A stretch of 64,000 nt of DNA from Solen grandis (Eukaryota; Mollusca; Bivalvia; Adapedonta; Solenidae), in contig CM037783.1 in the NCBI GenBank assembly GCA_021229015.1, positions 26,852,154 to 26,916,153 on the forward strand. Direction: 5' to 3'. The notes beneath the pieces are model-generated. The model searched no databases, had not been told where the DNA came from, and saw only the letters and a list, made by a program, of their open reading frames with translations. Made by a program: the position numbers and the translations under genes. Below, piece by piece: positions 23,145-34,245 of the stretch. Every line of letters starts with the position of its first letter. The stretch's first letter is position 1.

Positions 23145-23890
23145 TATATCCCCCACTACCCTAGGGTAGGGGGAAGGCTTATATAGGAATCACTTTGTCT
23201 GTCCGTCCAACCATCAATCCGTTCGTCCTTCTGTCCAAATTTTTTTGTCCAGGCTCAATACCTCACTGGATTTCCATTTGACACATATGTTTACCATATA
23301 AAGATGGAGGTCTCGTGAAAGAAAGAGAATGCTAGCTCAGTTGTCAAGGTCAAACTTAGAGATCAAAGATATGCTTGTCTGGGTTGTAACTTAAAAGTGC
23401 TGAAGAACCAGATTGTTAGCTGAAAGGTCAAGGTCATACTTAGAGGTCAACAATCAATGTCGATATGCTTGTCTGGGCTGTAACTTGACATAGGATTGCT
23501 ATATTTCCAAATAGTTTGGTACAAATATTTACATTAAGACTGAGTGTCCCATAAAAGAACCAAATTTCTAACTAAAAGGTCAAGGTTATACTAAAAAGGT
23601 CAACAATATAAAATCAATACCAGTATGCTTGTTTATGGATGATTATTCATTATGTATTGATACCGGTAGTTGCTTGTTTTCTTCCCATCATCTTCTTAAA
23701 ATAAATTTAAGACCCTCATAATGTTCATTTCATAGAAAAATTATAAATGATCAAACTTATGTGACAAAGGTTACAAGCTACATTCTTCCGGCATGCCAAG
23801 ACCATATTTTTGCAACAGACTTTGATGTCTATGTCAGCTGGTAAATAACATTAATATGTTGTTGACTGACAAATAGCAGGGTAGCTGGTA
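23145..23890 (+). repeat. Helentron-like repeat, ACCCTAGGGT family, copy 1
   Basis: Begins ATATCCCCCACTACCCTAGG, a near-palindrome with GGTAGGGGG. Internal units carry TGCTTGTCTGGG, GGTCAAGGTCATACTTAGAG and TTCTTCCCATCATCTTCTTA, then a non-repeated part with GGCTACATTC-like sequence and GTTGACTGACAAATAGCAGG. A sister copy lies at 41874-42360. Confidence 0.75.
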
Positions 23891-24214
23891 TATGAATTAC
23901 TTTGGTGATAGGACTAGTTACTGCAGTGTTATATTTTGTGGTTGTACCATAAAGAATGGGTTAGTTTTTATTATTTTTCTTGCTTATCTTGCTAAAGCAA
24001 AACTATTAAAAGCTCTAATTCAAAGTAATTCTCTAAGTAATTAAACTAAGGGAGATAACTCAATGTTACATCTCATACACTTGACCGTCCTTACTATACA
24101 AAGACAAAATTGAACCGCTGATTTGGGTATAAATAAATTAAGTTAGTAAAAGAAATGAGTCACTATATTACTTGACTTTTATTGTAATTTTATAGATTTG
24201 CAAAAACAATTTTT

Positions 24215-24940
24215 ATGTCCCCTTCAAAGAAGAGGGAACATTATGGCTTTTGCACATGTCCGTCGGTCCATCGGTTGGTCTGTCATTAGACCAAATTTTT
24301 TGTCCAAGTGATAACTTAAGTTCTTAGTTGACACTTACTTATACTTAGTATGGGTAGTGCTCATAACTAGTAGAAGACCTTATTGATTTTGGTGTCAATA
24401 CCTTAAAAATCAAAGTCACATGTTAACATATTTTTATGTGAAAGACTTGTTCGAGTGGTAACTTAGTTCTTTTTGACTCTGAGATCTCAAACTTCGTATT
24501 GTTGTTGCTTATGACTAGCAGAAGACACCTAATGATTTTGGAATTTCTATCTTAAAGGTAAAGGTCATGAGGTAATAGTGAAATTCTCACACTGTGTAAA
24601 TTAAGTCCGACTGATTACTCAAAATCTAATTGACTCCTAGGACTCAAACATACAAAAGTTACTTATGACTAGTAGAAGAACCCTATTGTTTTTGGGATCT
24701 GTTTCACAAAGGTCAAGGTCATAAATCAAGTTCTCTTTAACATTTTGTTTAACAATGTTAAGTATTGTTCAACTGATACATCTTTAAGTATTTCTTTTGA
24801 ATCAAATATTGCACAATAATTGCTTATAAGTAATAGGTAACCCCTTTTGATTTTGGGGTATGTACCTTAGAGGTCAAGGTCAAGAGGCTTTAAGTTGAAT
24901 TTTAAGTAAGTTTTGGGCGATAGATAACTCAAAAACTAAT
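24215..24940 (+). repeat. Helentron-like repeat, ATGTCCCC family
   Basis: Starts ATGTCCCCTTCAAAGAAGAG then GGAACAT, with CCGTCGGTCCATCGG and several units sharing GTTTTGGTGTCAATACC-like and AAGGTCA blocks. A second start-like ATGTCCCCCTTACAAG appears at 24945. No 3' hairpin could be fixed. 23890-24200 shows no gene. Confidence 0.5.
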
Positions 24941-25051
24941 ATTCATGTCCCCCTTACAAGTTAGTAGGGACTTATGTTCTTATGAGCAGCACTACTGACT
25001 TGTATTTTTTTTGTTGTTGTTTTATTTATTTATTATTATTTTTTTTTTTTT

Positions 25052-25480
25052 ATCTCGACTATTTGAGAATAGTGAGATCCTATTCACCCTGTCTTCTGGG
25101 TAACACTCAAGGTTAAGAATTTGCGTGCAAGTTTTTCTATTTTCTTATTTTTCCATAACTGCTCAAGGTATTCACTTGAAACTTCACAAATGTATTTGGA
25201 GTCATAATTGTAGCTCACTGACCTAGACTCATAACTCTAACATGGATATTTACTCACTTATTATTAGTATTCACTTGAAACTTCACACTTGTCTTCAGGG
25301 TCCTAATTTTACACCACTTACCAAGACCCATAACTCTAGCATTGAGTTTTACAGAATTATTCCCCTTTGTGACCTTAGAAAATTGGAGTGCAAATTCAAT
25401 CTCCACAACCACAAAAGGTATTCACTTGAACCTTTATACATGTCTTAGGTTTCATTTTTGTGAAAGGTGGTGAATTTTTT
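25052..25480 (+). repeat. Helentron-like repeat, TCTCGACTATT family
   Basis: Opens with the hairpin TCTCGACTATTTGAGAATAG followed by TGAGA, and has units with AAGGTATTCACTTGAAACTT about 110 bp apart. A related fragment occurs near 42460-42560. 25480-25678 is plain AT-rich DNA. Confidence 0.5.
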
Positions 25481-25678
25481 TAGTTATCAGAATGTTATGT
25501 ATTTGTTGGCATCATGACTTAAAATTAAAATACACCAATAAATATTTCAAAGTCATGTTATTGCTTTGATACTGTGTATACTTGTTCAGCAACATAAATG
25601 CAATGAGTAGAAAAAGCACATGTACACTATCATGTATTTTGACAGAAACATGGCCCTTGAAAGATTCATGGCTTTTTA

Positions 25679-28190
25679 GTCCCCACCAGTGAAACTGGTT
25701 GGGGACTTTAGGTTTGTGCGCGTCCTTCTGTCTGTCATTCCGTCCGTACGTCCAGCTTTTGTGTCCACTCCATAACTTGGACATATACGGATGGATTTCA
25801 ATAAAACTTCACAGAATTATTCCTCATAACCCAAGGGTGTGTCGCGCGCATCAGCCATATCCACTCTTGAAAGATCAAGGTCACTGGTGTTGTAAGAAAG
25901 TGTTTTTGGTGCTCATAGGCTACATCTTTGTGTCCGCTCTATACCTTCCATCTTAATGGTTAGATTTTATGAAACTTTACAAAAGTGTTTGCCATAACAC
26001 AAAAGTGTTGGGCACATCAACCATAAGCATCTGGTAAAGGTCAAGGTCACTGGATTCATGTCCGCTCAATGACTAAGACACTTATGGATGAATCTCAATA
26101 AAAATTCACAGAAGTATTCCTCTTAACCCAAGGGTGTGTCGTGCATATCCACTATGTGCATCCTTGAAAGGTAAAGGTCACATGACATGTTAGAAACTGA
26201 TGTTCATAGTCTGTCTAGATCTTTGTTTCCACTATATAACTTACATATTTATGGATGGATTTGCATAGAAATTTACAAAAGTGTTTATCATAACACAAAG
26301 GTGTATTGGGATCATCAACCATATGTTTTCTCACAGGAGTTCTTAGAAATTCTCCTATAGGCTAAATCTTCATGTTTTTAGCTCACCTGAGCACAACGTG
26401 CTCATGGTGAGCTTTTGTGATCGCCTTTTGTCCGTCGTCCGTGCGTGCGTGCGTCCGTCGTCAACAATTTGCTTTAAACAACATCTCCTCATGAACCGCT
26501 GAAGGGATTTTGACCAAACTTCACAGGAATCATCCTTATGATGCCCTCTATCAAAATTGTACAAATTATTTAGATTGGTTAAAAAAGTAGGTCACAGGAG
26601 CTAAAAATAGATTTTAAAAATGCAAACTTTGAAAATCTTCTTCTGCAAAACTGCAAGGCCTAGAGCTTAGATATTTGGTATGTAGCATCATCTTATGGGC
26701 TATTACCAAGATTGTACAAATCATAGCCCTATGGTGAAAAATGCCCCCGCACCAGGGGTCACTTGTTTTACATAGAGTTATATAGGAAAATCTTTAAAAA
26801 TCTTCTTCTATGAATCCATAAGGCCTAGAGCTAAGATATTTGGTATGTAGCATCATCTAATGGTTTATTACCAAGATTGTTCAAATCATAGCCCTACGGT
26901 GATAAATGATTCCGCACCAGGGGTCACTTGTTTAACATAGATTTATATAGGAAGAACTTTAAAAATCTTCTTCTATGAATCCATAAGGCCTAGAGCTTAG
27001 ATATTTCATATGTAGCATCATCTAATGGTTCATTACCAAGATTGGTTAAATCATAGCCAAACGGTGATAAATGCCCCCACAATAGGGGTCACTAGTTTTA
27101 CATAGAGTTATATAGGAAAATCTTTAAAAATCTTCTTCTATGAATCCATAAGGCCTAGAGATTAGATATTTGGTATGTAGCATCATCTAATGGTTTATTA
27201 CCAAGATTGTTCAAATCATAGCCTTATGGTGATAAATGCCCCCGCACCAGGGGTCACTTGTTTTACATAGAGTTATATAGGAAAATGTTTAAAAATCTTC
27301 TTCTATGAATCCATAAGGCCTAGAGATTAGATATTTGGTATGAAGCATCATCTTATGGTTCATTACCAAGATTTCAAATTGCCCTTGGGATAAATGCCCC
27401 CGCACCAGGGGTCACTTGTTTAAGGAAAATTAAAAATCTTCTTCTATGAATCCGTAAGGCCTAGAGATTAGATATTTGTTATGTAGCATCATCTAATGGT
27501 TCATTATCAAGATTTTCAAAATGGTGGCCCTTTGGAGATAAATGACCCCGCACTAAGTCTTCTCCTCTGAAACCATAAGGCCCAGTGCTTATATATTTGG
27601 TGTGTAGTATTGTCAGGGCTAAAATGTTTAAGATTGAGTTATATCAGAATTCTTGTCTGTTTAAAAACCTTGTAATCAGTTGTAGCAATGGTACTCAGGT
27701 GAGCGATTCAGGGCCATCATGGCCCTCTTGTCTCTATAATATATGGATTGATTTTCATAAAACTTTATAGAAGTGTTTGTCATAACAAAAAAGTGTGTCT
27801 TATGCATCAACCATAAGTATGCATAAAAAGTCAAGGTCACAGGAATTGTTAGAAATTGTCTTAGTTAATCGGCATAATTTTCATGTCCCCTCTATAATAT
27901 TCATATCTATGTTTAGATTTTCATAAAACTTTACAAAGGTGTTTGTTATGACACAAAGATGTGTCATGTGCATCAACAGTATGCACCTCTGAAAGGTCAA
28001 GATCACAGGAGTTGTTAGAAATTGTCTGGTATGCAAAGGCTACAATGTCATGTCCTCTCTAAACTTTCACCAAGATAGGTTCTAAACCAATTTGTGACAT
28101 GCCAAAATTATGAAGTCAAACATTCATATAATTATGTAATATAGCTATATAAATATGGCATGTTAGGGGGGCATACAATCATGTTTTTCA
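25679..28190 (+). mobile_element. Composite helentron-like element, GTCCCCACCAG 5' end, GGGGGGCAT 3' end
   Basis: Starts GTCCCCACCAGTGAAACTGG (terminal hairpin with GGGGAC). Units of about 190 bp carry AACTTCACAGAATTATTCCT and GGTCAAGGTCAC. It is split by a complete 'AGCTCACC' element at 26380-27730 and resumes at TCTCTATAAT. Its 3' part (28080-28190) is that of the ATGCCCCCC family (TTAGGGGGGCATA then TTTTTCAAAA), not of its own family as seen at 45241-45288. This end change makes it mosaic. Confidence 0.6.
26380..27730 (+). mobile_element. Helentron/HINE-like element, 'AGCTCACC' family
   Basis: Clean ends: TTTTT|AGCTCACCTGAGCACAACGT with a near-perfect terminal hairpin (GCTCACC TGAGCAC / GTGCTCA GGTGAGC), and CTCAGGTGAGCGATTCAG then GGGCCA-TCA-TGGCCC then TCTTG|T. 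About six units of roughly 165-170 bp with AAGGCCTAGAGCTTAGATAT and CACCAGGGGTCACTTG. Inserted between T and T of the surrounding element. Confidence 0.9.
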
Positions 28191-28435
28191 AAAGTTTCTT
28201 TTTAAAGCAAATAATCTTCAAAGGAAATTTGATGACAGAGCAAGTCATGAGCACTGGTATACTTGCAAAAATATGCATTGTTTTTCATGTAATTAAGACC
28301 CAGATATGGAGAAAATATCACTGTCCCAAGGTGAATCTGGAATGTGGCACCTTTTGTGCAATTGATAAGAGATTTTTACAATAAAAACTCTGGTCAAACT
28401 GTCATATTCCACTTCTACACAAGTATGACCGATCT

Positions 28436-29476
28436 AGCTCAGGGTGAGCTTTTGTGATCCCGTGAGTGTCCATCATTCAGTGTGCGTTGTGCGTTGTCAA
28501 CAACTTTAGTTTTTACACTCTACCACCTTCACTTCTACAGCAATCATCTTCAAACTTTAAGACAATGTTTTTGACTGTAATGTCCCAATTGTGTTTGATT
28601 TTGGCTGAGATCAGCCAATTTGGTCTGGAGTTTTGACCCTTAAAATAGAAGCCACAATTTTCATCCAGTCTTCCTAAAATTTGCTCAGACTGTATGTCAT
28701 GATAATGTCTTGGTCCAGTTCAGTAATCGATATACGGGGTCAAAATGTATGTCACTAGATCAAATCTTGTATAATCTGGTTTACACTCTTGGGGCCACAT
28801 TATTAGCCATATTCTTCTCAAACTTGATCAGAATGTTTGTCTTTATGATATCTTGGTTCAGTTCAGTAATCGATATACAGGGTCAAAAAGTATGTCACTA
28901 GATCAAATCTTGTATAATCCTGTTTACACTCTAGGGGCCACATTATTAGCCATATCCTTCTCAAACTTGTTCAGAATGTTTGTCTTGATGATATCTTGGT
29001 CCAGTTCAGTAATCGATATACGGGGTCAAAAAGTATGTCACTAGATCAAATCTTGTATAATCTGGTTTACACTCTAGGGGCCACATTATTAGCCATATTC
29101 TTCTCAAACTTGATCAGAATGTTTGTCTTTATGATATCTTGGTCCAGTTCAGTTATCAATATACGGGGTCAAAAAGTATGTCACTAGGTCAAATCTTGTA
29201 TAATCCTGTTTACACTCTAGGGGCCACATTATTAGCCATATCCTTCTCAAACTTGATCAGAATGTTTGTCTTGATGATATCTAGATCAAGTTAAATCATG
29301 GATGGGCAGGGTCAAAAAGTAGGTCCCTAGGTAAAATCTTAGTATAATCCTGACCACATTATTAGCTGGTCTTTATTTAACTAGATCTGTCTTGATGATA
29401 TCTGGGTCAAATTCGATCAAGAGTAAGGCATGGTCAGTAATCAGGTGAGCGATTAAGGGCCATCATGGCCCTCTTG
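28436..29476 (+). mobile_element. Helentron/HINE-like element, 'AGCTCACC' family, 143-bp unit subtype
   Basis: The 5' hairpin is shortened (AGCTCAGGGTGAGCTTTTGT); the 3' end is intact (CAGGTGAGCGATTAAGGGCC ... CCTCTTG|T). Four to five units with 143-bp period containing GGGGTCAAAAAGTATGTCAC and GGGGCCACATTATTAGCCAT. Open frames with exactly 143-bp spaced starts are repeat artefacts. Confidence 0.8.
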
Positions 29477-29481
29477 TTTTT

Positions 29482-30701
29482 AGCTCACATGAGCACAACG
29501 TGCTCAAGGTGAGCTTTTCTGATCGCCTTTTGTCCGGCGTCCGTCGTCCGTGCGTGCGTCCGTGCGTCCGGCGTCAACAATTGCTTCAAACAACATCTCC
29601 TCCTAAACGGCTAAGCCAATTTGAAAAATATTTTGCAGGAATGTTCCTTGGATGAAGCTCTACTAAAGTTGTATAAATGGTTCTGGTCCATCGCATAATT
29701 AGGTCACAGGAGCTAAAAATAGATTTTAAAAATGAAAATTTAAAAAATCTTCTTCTCTGAAACCACAAGGCCTAGCCTTTTGATTTTTGGTATGTAGCAT
29801 GATCTTATGACTCTCTACCAGGATTGTACAAATTATGACCCTGGGGTCAAAATTGGCCCCGCCCCAGGGGTCACTTGATTTCACATAGGCTAATATAGGA
29901 AAAACTTGAAAAAATCTTCTTCTCCGAAACCACAAGGCCTAACCTTTTGATTTTTGGTATGTAGCATCATCTTATGGGCCACTACCAAGATTGTACAAAT
30001 CATAGCCCTATGGTGATAAATGACCCCACACCAGGGGTCACTTGTTTTACATAGAGTTATATAGAAAAATCTTAAAAAATCTTCTTCTATGAATCCATAA
30101 GGCCTAGAGCTTAGATATTTGGTATGTAGCATCATCTTATGGGCCACTACCAAGATTGTACAAATCATAGCCCTATGGTGATAAATGACCCCGCACCAGG
30201 GGTCACTTGTTTTACATAGAGTTATATAGGAAAATCTTAAAAAATCTTCTTCTATGAATCCATAAGGCCTAGAGCTTAGATATTTGGTATGTAGCATCAT
30301 CTTATGGGCCACTACCAAGATTGTACAAATCATAGCCCAATGGTGATAAATGACCCCACACCAGGGGTCACTTGTTTTACATAGAGTTAAATAGGAAAAT
30401 CTTAAAAAATCTTCTTCTATGAATCAATAAGGCCTAGAGCTAAGATTTTTGGTATGTAGTAGCATCTAATGGTTCATTACAAAGATTTTCAAAGTCTTGG
30501 CCCTACGGTGATAAATGACCCTGCGCCCAAGTCTTCTCTGAAACCATATGGCCCATTGCTTAGGTATTTGGTGTGTAGTATTGTCAGGGGTAAAATGTTT
30601 TAGATTAAGTTATATCAGAATCCTTGTCTGTTTAAAAACCTTGACATCAGTTGAAGCAATGGTACTCAGGTGAGCGATTCAGGGCCATCATGGCCCTCTT
30701 G
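29482..30701 (+). mobile_element. Helentron/HINE-like element, 'AGCTCACC' family
   Basis: Starts five bases (TTTTT) after the previous element ends, so the two are head to tail. Terminal hairpin AGCTCACATGAGCACAACGT..GTGCTCAAGGTGAGC; the end matches the copy at 27730. Units of about 180 bp with TGTAGCATCATCTTATGG and CACCAGGGGTCACTTG. The minus-strand frame at 29.9-30.3 kb is a by-product. Confidence 0.9.
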
Positions 30702-30963
30702 TTTACAGTTTTGTGTTCATCCTCAGAATATCAGAATTAATTACCCACAGAAATAACCCGCAATATGGTCATACCTTTTTTAGAAACATTAAAGAGGAAA
30801 GGGTTTCTATAATTGTTATATTAAAGTTGACCATCATGATTAAATGTGAGTTCTGTTGCACATAATGAATGAATGTCCAACATTTATTTCTCATTTGATG
30901 ACAATATTAACAGTATTCTGTAGTCTTACTCAATTTATTTGAAGACTTTATATCTATTTTCAG

Positions 30964-32837
30964 AGCTACAGCATAATCTGATAGAGAACTACAAAGCTCA
31001 GTTACAGCCAGCCACACTTCCAGAGGTTGATAGACTGTATGTAGAGCCCAGTATGCAACTGGAGACAGATGACACTTGGGACAGTGTTGTCAAGTATATA
31101 TACAGAGAAATATTGTACAGAGACACTGGGGACAGCGATGATGGGGATACAGACAGAGAAATGTATGATATTGAATTAGAGGACAGCAGTGCCAATATTA
31201 AAAATGTTTTCTTCCAAGATCAGACACAGTTTAAACGGATCTACATCTCAGGGGATGCAGGGCATGGGAAGACTGCTCTGTGTAAAATGCTGGTTTTGGC
31301 CTGGTGTCAGGTACATTCTGGTCAACAGATCAGTGAACATATTCCTGCTGATTTCTTGACAGTCATGGAGAATTTTGACTTTCTGTTCTACATCACACTA
31401 CGGAATGTCAGAAAAGATTGGATTGTTAGTAAAATGATAAAAAAGCTGTATTTTGAGGATAAAGATTTCTATAATAGGTTTATAAAAACTGAGTTTGACA
31501 AAAGCTCATGTCTTGTAATACTGGATGGCTTAGATGAGTGGGTGCTCCCACCTGAATATGAAACCCCCATGCACACAACACACGGCCTGCCAGACCTGCG
31601 GCGTGTTGAGAGGATTACCATCCTAACCACCACTCGGCCATGGAAGATGGAAATAATGAGGCTGAAGCCGCCTCAGATTGACAGGGATGTCAGACTAAAA
31701 GGTATTAGTAGGAGGACATCAAAAACATATATAGATAACATGGTTAACCTGCTAAATAAAAATAAAAATGTCAGTAAAAACAGCTCCGTTTTCCATAAAC
31801 AACTGGCGGAAAAAAGACTGAAACAATTTTTTAACATCCCCATCATACTTAAACATTTGATAATCTTGTGGCATCATGATGAGAAAGAAATAACTGGAAG
31901 ATCACAAGTTCATCTATACAGTGCTATAATAAACCACCTTCTTAAGGATGCAAGGGAAAGAAATACAAAGAAATCATTACCTGAAGGAAGTAGCCAAGAG
32001 TCAGAACTTCCCTTGTTTTTAAAAGAGAAACAGTACTGCAAGGTTTACAAGGACCTACTTCTTTCCCTGGCACATCTTGCTTTTACAGCAGCATGTAAAG
32101 GGCATCTTATTTTTGACCATGTGGAAGCAAAACTTCAAAATCTGACTGAAGATGACATAAGATCCTGCTTATCAGCAGGTTTGTTGTGCCAGGAAATATA
32201 TGCAAGTCCTCAGGATGATGAAAAGAAAAAACTTTCATTCCTTCACAACTCATTTCAGGACTTCCTGGCAGCTGTTTTCCTGGTTATGAATCCTGAGTCA
32301 TCACAACTGCCCCAAACATGCAAAACTGTGGAGAAAATTCTAGAGATGCGTTCTGTGTTTATTTTTGTATGTGGCATGGACTCCAGAGCCATGAGACCAT
32401 TATCCAAACATATAGGGAATGTTATGGATATTCTGGAGGATAGTATGGAGGATGGTATGGAGCAAAGGCTAGTGGAGAGTAGGATGGAGCTTAGTATGAG
32501 GCATAGTATGGTGTATAGTGTGGTGTATAGTATGGAGTATATGATGTGGGATATAAACCGTAAATTTGGACCAATACAAAACCTGATGATTGAGTGTGTG
32601 AGGCAGAGTAGGGACAGTGGACAGCCACTACCACATCTGGAGAGTGTTCCTATTGTTATTGACAGTTTGATGTCTAGAAACTGGCAGGATGTAAAAGATC
32701 TAGTCAGTACCTATAAGTCCTGTATAAAGCGTGTATGTTTAAGTGGCTATTATCGGGGTTCAGAATATGAGGACTTTCTCACCTGTGTGAGACTTGTGTC
32801 TGAGTGCAGGTCAGTGCAGCATGTGAATCTGATTTAA
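30964..32837 (+). CDS. HEPN-NACHT NLR-like gene, exon 4 (NACHT NTPase and winged-helix region)
   Basis: Acceptor CTATTTTCAG|, phase 1 in, joining exon 3 through a CAG codon; residues 500-1122 to the stop at 32835. After a linker with LPEVDRLYVEPSM come Walker A GDAGHGKTALCK (595-602 for GDAGHGKT), extended Walker B LVILDGLDEW (682-690 before W), sensor-1-like TTRPW (about 721), FFNIPIILKHLIILW (NACHT helical part), QVHLYSAIINHLLKDA, SLAHLAF, and SFLHNSFQDFLAAVFLVM (about 925), the classic end of the winged-helix/HD2 region of NLRs. Every residue expected for nucleotide binding and hydrolysis is there. A methionine-rich segment follows (about 992-1026), then the start of leucine-rich sequence (VRLVSECRSVQHVNLI) that ends in TAA. 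The stop is probably a lesion (see next entry). Predicted role: nucleotide-gated immune or stress sensor. Confidence 0.9.
32439..32546 (+). repeat. Methionine-rich degenerate tandem repeat in exon 4
   Basis: Successive AGTATGG/GGATGG units every 9-15 bases encode SMEDGMEQ, ESRMELSMRH and SMVYSVVYSMEYMM. It keeps the frame. It lies between the winged-helix region and the leucine-rich part and looks like an expanded microsatellite turned into coding sequence. Confidence 0.8.
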
Positions 32838-32841
32838 ATAG

Positions 32842-33675
32842 ACCCCGGCCCCATTGTGTGACCACTGGTCACTGTCATCACTGATACTTAGGAGGGTTGG
32901 ATGTGAGCCATACTTAAGATATCTATACAGTGACAGAGTGACCACACTGGTTTATATAGTCATCTGTAAAGTGTTTATTTCAAGTCCTACAGAGTATCAA
33001 AGGATTATGGAGGGTGTGGGGACTCGGGTGAAGACTCAGCTGAAGACTCTGGTGTTGGATAATGTAAAATGTAGGGAGCTGAATAGGAAAGGTTTAAGGG
33101 AAGATTATAAGGAGCCTGATCTGGACATGTCTCACTGTTCACAGCTACAGAATCTTATTCTGAGAGATTATGGTGTTAATAAGGTTACTATCAACACATC
33201 ACTCAAATATTGTGTGGTCAGTAATACACCTGTATACTTTGTTCCAGAACCACATGTTTGGACCACCATACAGATACTGATGTTACGGAGGATAACAGAT
33301 CCACATACTCTGGAGAATATTGCTACTATTCTACCTCACCTGACTCAGTTATCTCTCCTGAAGCTGGAGGAGTTAGAATTTGGTGATAGAGATGTTTGTC
33401 TGTCTCCTGAGGCAACACATCTAGAAAAAGTGGAGTTAGACAGAGTAACTATGACAGATAGGGCAATGATCGAGTTTCTTGACTCTATTCTCACCATTAA
33501 CCATGAGGTGTACTGTGAGATTCAGGGTAAGGTTAATGAAGCAGTTAAGGCACACATCAAGGCCAGGATTGAGGTGACAGAGAGACGTGATTACCTATTC
33601 TTCCACAGCCAGCAGTTCCCTGATTATCTCCAGACTTTAAATCCACACACACAACAAATGTTTAATCTGATGTAA
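32842..33675 (+). pseudogene. Displaced leucine-rich C-terminus of the HEPN-NACHT gene
   Basis: A 277-codon open frame without a convincing start, in the +1 frame relative to exon 4, beginning 4 bases after that exon's stop codon. Frame 0 past the stop reads IDPGPIV and stops again; the other frame picks up with CDHWSLSSLILRRVG, so one nonsense change plus one indel would account for the break. The sequence has LRR-like strands (LKTLVLDNVK, LQNLILRDYG, IQILMLRRI, LTQLSLLKLEELEF, LEKVELDRVTM) and ends QQMFNLM, stop. This fits the ligand-sensing C-terminal part of an NLR. It may be a real pseudogenising lesion, a genuinely short allele or an assembly error; its frame is otherwise clean, favouring a recent event or an error. 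Confidence 0.7.
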
Positions 33676-33828
33676 CCATAGGAACATATTCCTCTCTGAA
33701 GTGTACTGGTGAACGTGTGTGTGTGTGCCATAGTATTATTATAACATTTTTATGTCGCAGTTGATATTGTAAGCAGTATTTGGTTAAAACATTTATTTTA
33801 CATCAATGGCAAACAAATACAACTTATA
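33676..33828. other. 3' flank of the HEPN-NACHT locus
   Basis: Contains a short (GT)n after the stop codon (33715-33727). No clear AATAAA signal was seen in this short stretch. Confidence 0.4.
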
Positions 33829-33975
33829 CTAATCCCTCTTGACAGTTCCTGTGTTGCACCAGTACTTTGTCAGGTTAGGTCATTAAAAGTCCTGGCCCTG
33901 GATTGGGTTCAAACCCACAACCTTCACATCTGTAATCGGGTATGTTACCTCAGTGAACCATAGCACCCTGTATAA
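33829..33975 (-). mobile_element. tRNA-derived SINE (minus strand)
   Basis: Read on minus: GGGTGCTATGGTTCACTGAG (A box region), GTGGGTTTGAACCC (B box), then a body with GGACTTTTAATGACC and GTACTGGTGCAACACAG, ending at CAAGAGGGAT. The body matches the 103-bp tandem units at 40185-40699, so both come from one SINE family. Not a functional tRNA gene. Confidence 0.65.
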
Positions 33976-34077
33976 GCAGTAATTAGATTATTTTTTTTTT
34001 TTTTAAATTAAATGAGTTACAAAGTAAAAGGAGATTTTTCAGAATGGTTTTCAGTAATATATCAGTATATATTGGCC

Positions 34078-34245
34078 TATACCATGTTTGTTCAAATTAT
34101 GGCTCTCGGGTCAAAATTGTACCTGCCGTAGGGGTCACTTGATTTTACATAGAATTGTATAGGAAAAAAATTAAAAATCTTGTCAGAAACCACAAGGCTT
34201 AGAGTTAAGATGATCTTGCTGTACTTCTGCATTGTTTATGTATCT
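34078..34245. repeat. Fragment of the 'AGCTCACC' element core
   Basis: TTGTTCAAATTATGGCTCTC, GTAGGGGTCACTTGATTTTA and AAACCACAAGGC match the cores of full elements such as 37332-38735. No termini. Confidence 0.7.

Larger units (their letters stand above)
21873..30963. other. Intron 3 of the HEPN-NACHT gene (about 9.1 kb)
   Basis: Starts GTAATG and ends CTATTTTCAG. It is almost entirely transposable elements: hAT derivative, ACCCTAGGGT element, ATGTCCCC element, CCCCACCAG composite, and three 'AGCTCACC' elements. 21900-22090 and 30702-30960 show nothing recognisable. Confidence 0.75.

Noticed and set aside
28710..29187. Three nearly identical 63-codon plus-strand frames in a row
   Set aside because: Their 143-bp spacing is the unit length of the helentron-like core; no gene features.
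29890..30333. Minus-strand 147-codon frame with internal repeats
   Set aside because: Lies wholly inside the core of the element at 29482-30701 and follows its unit period.
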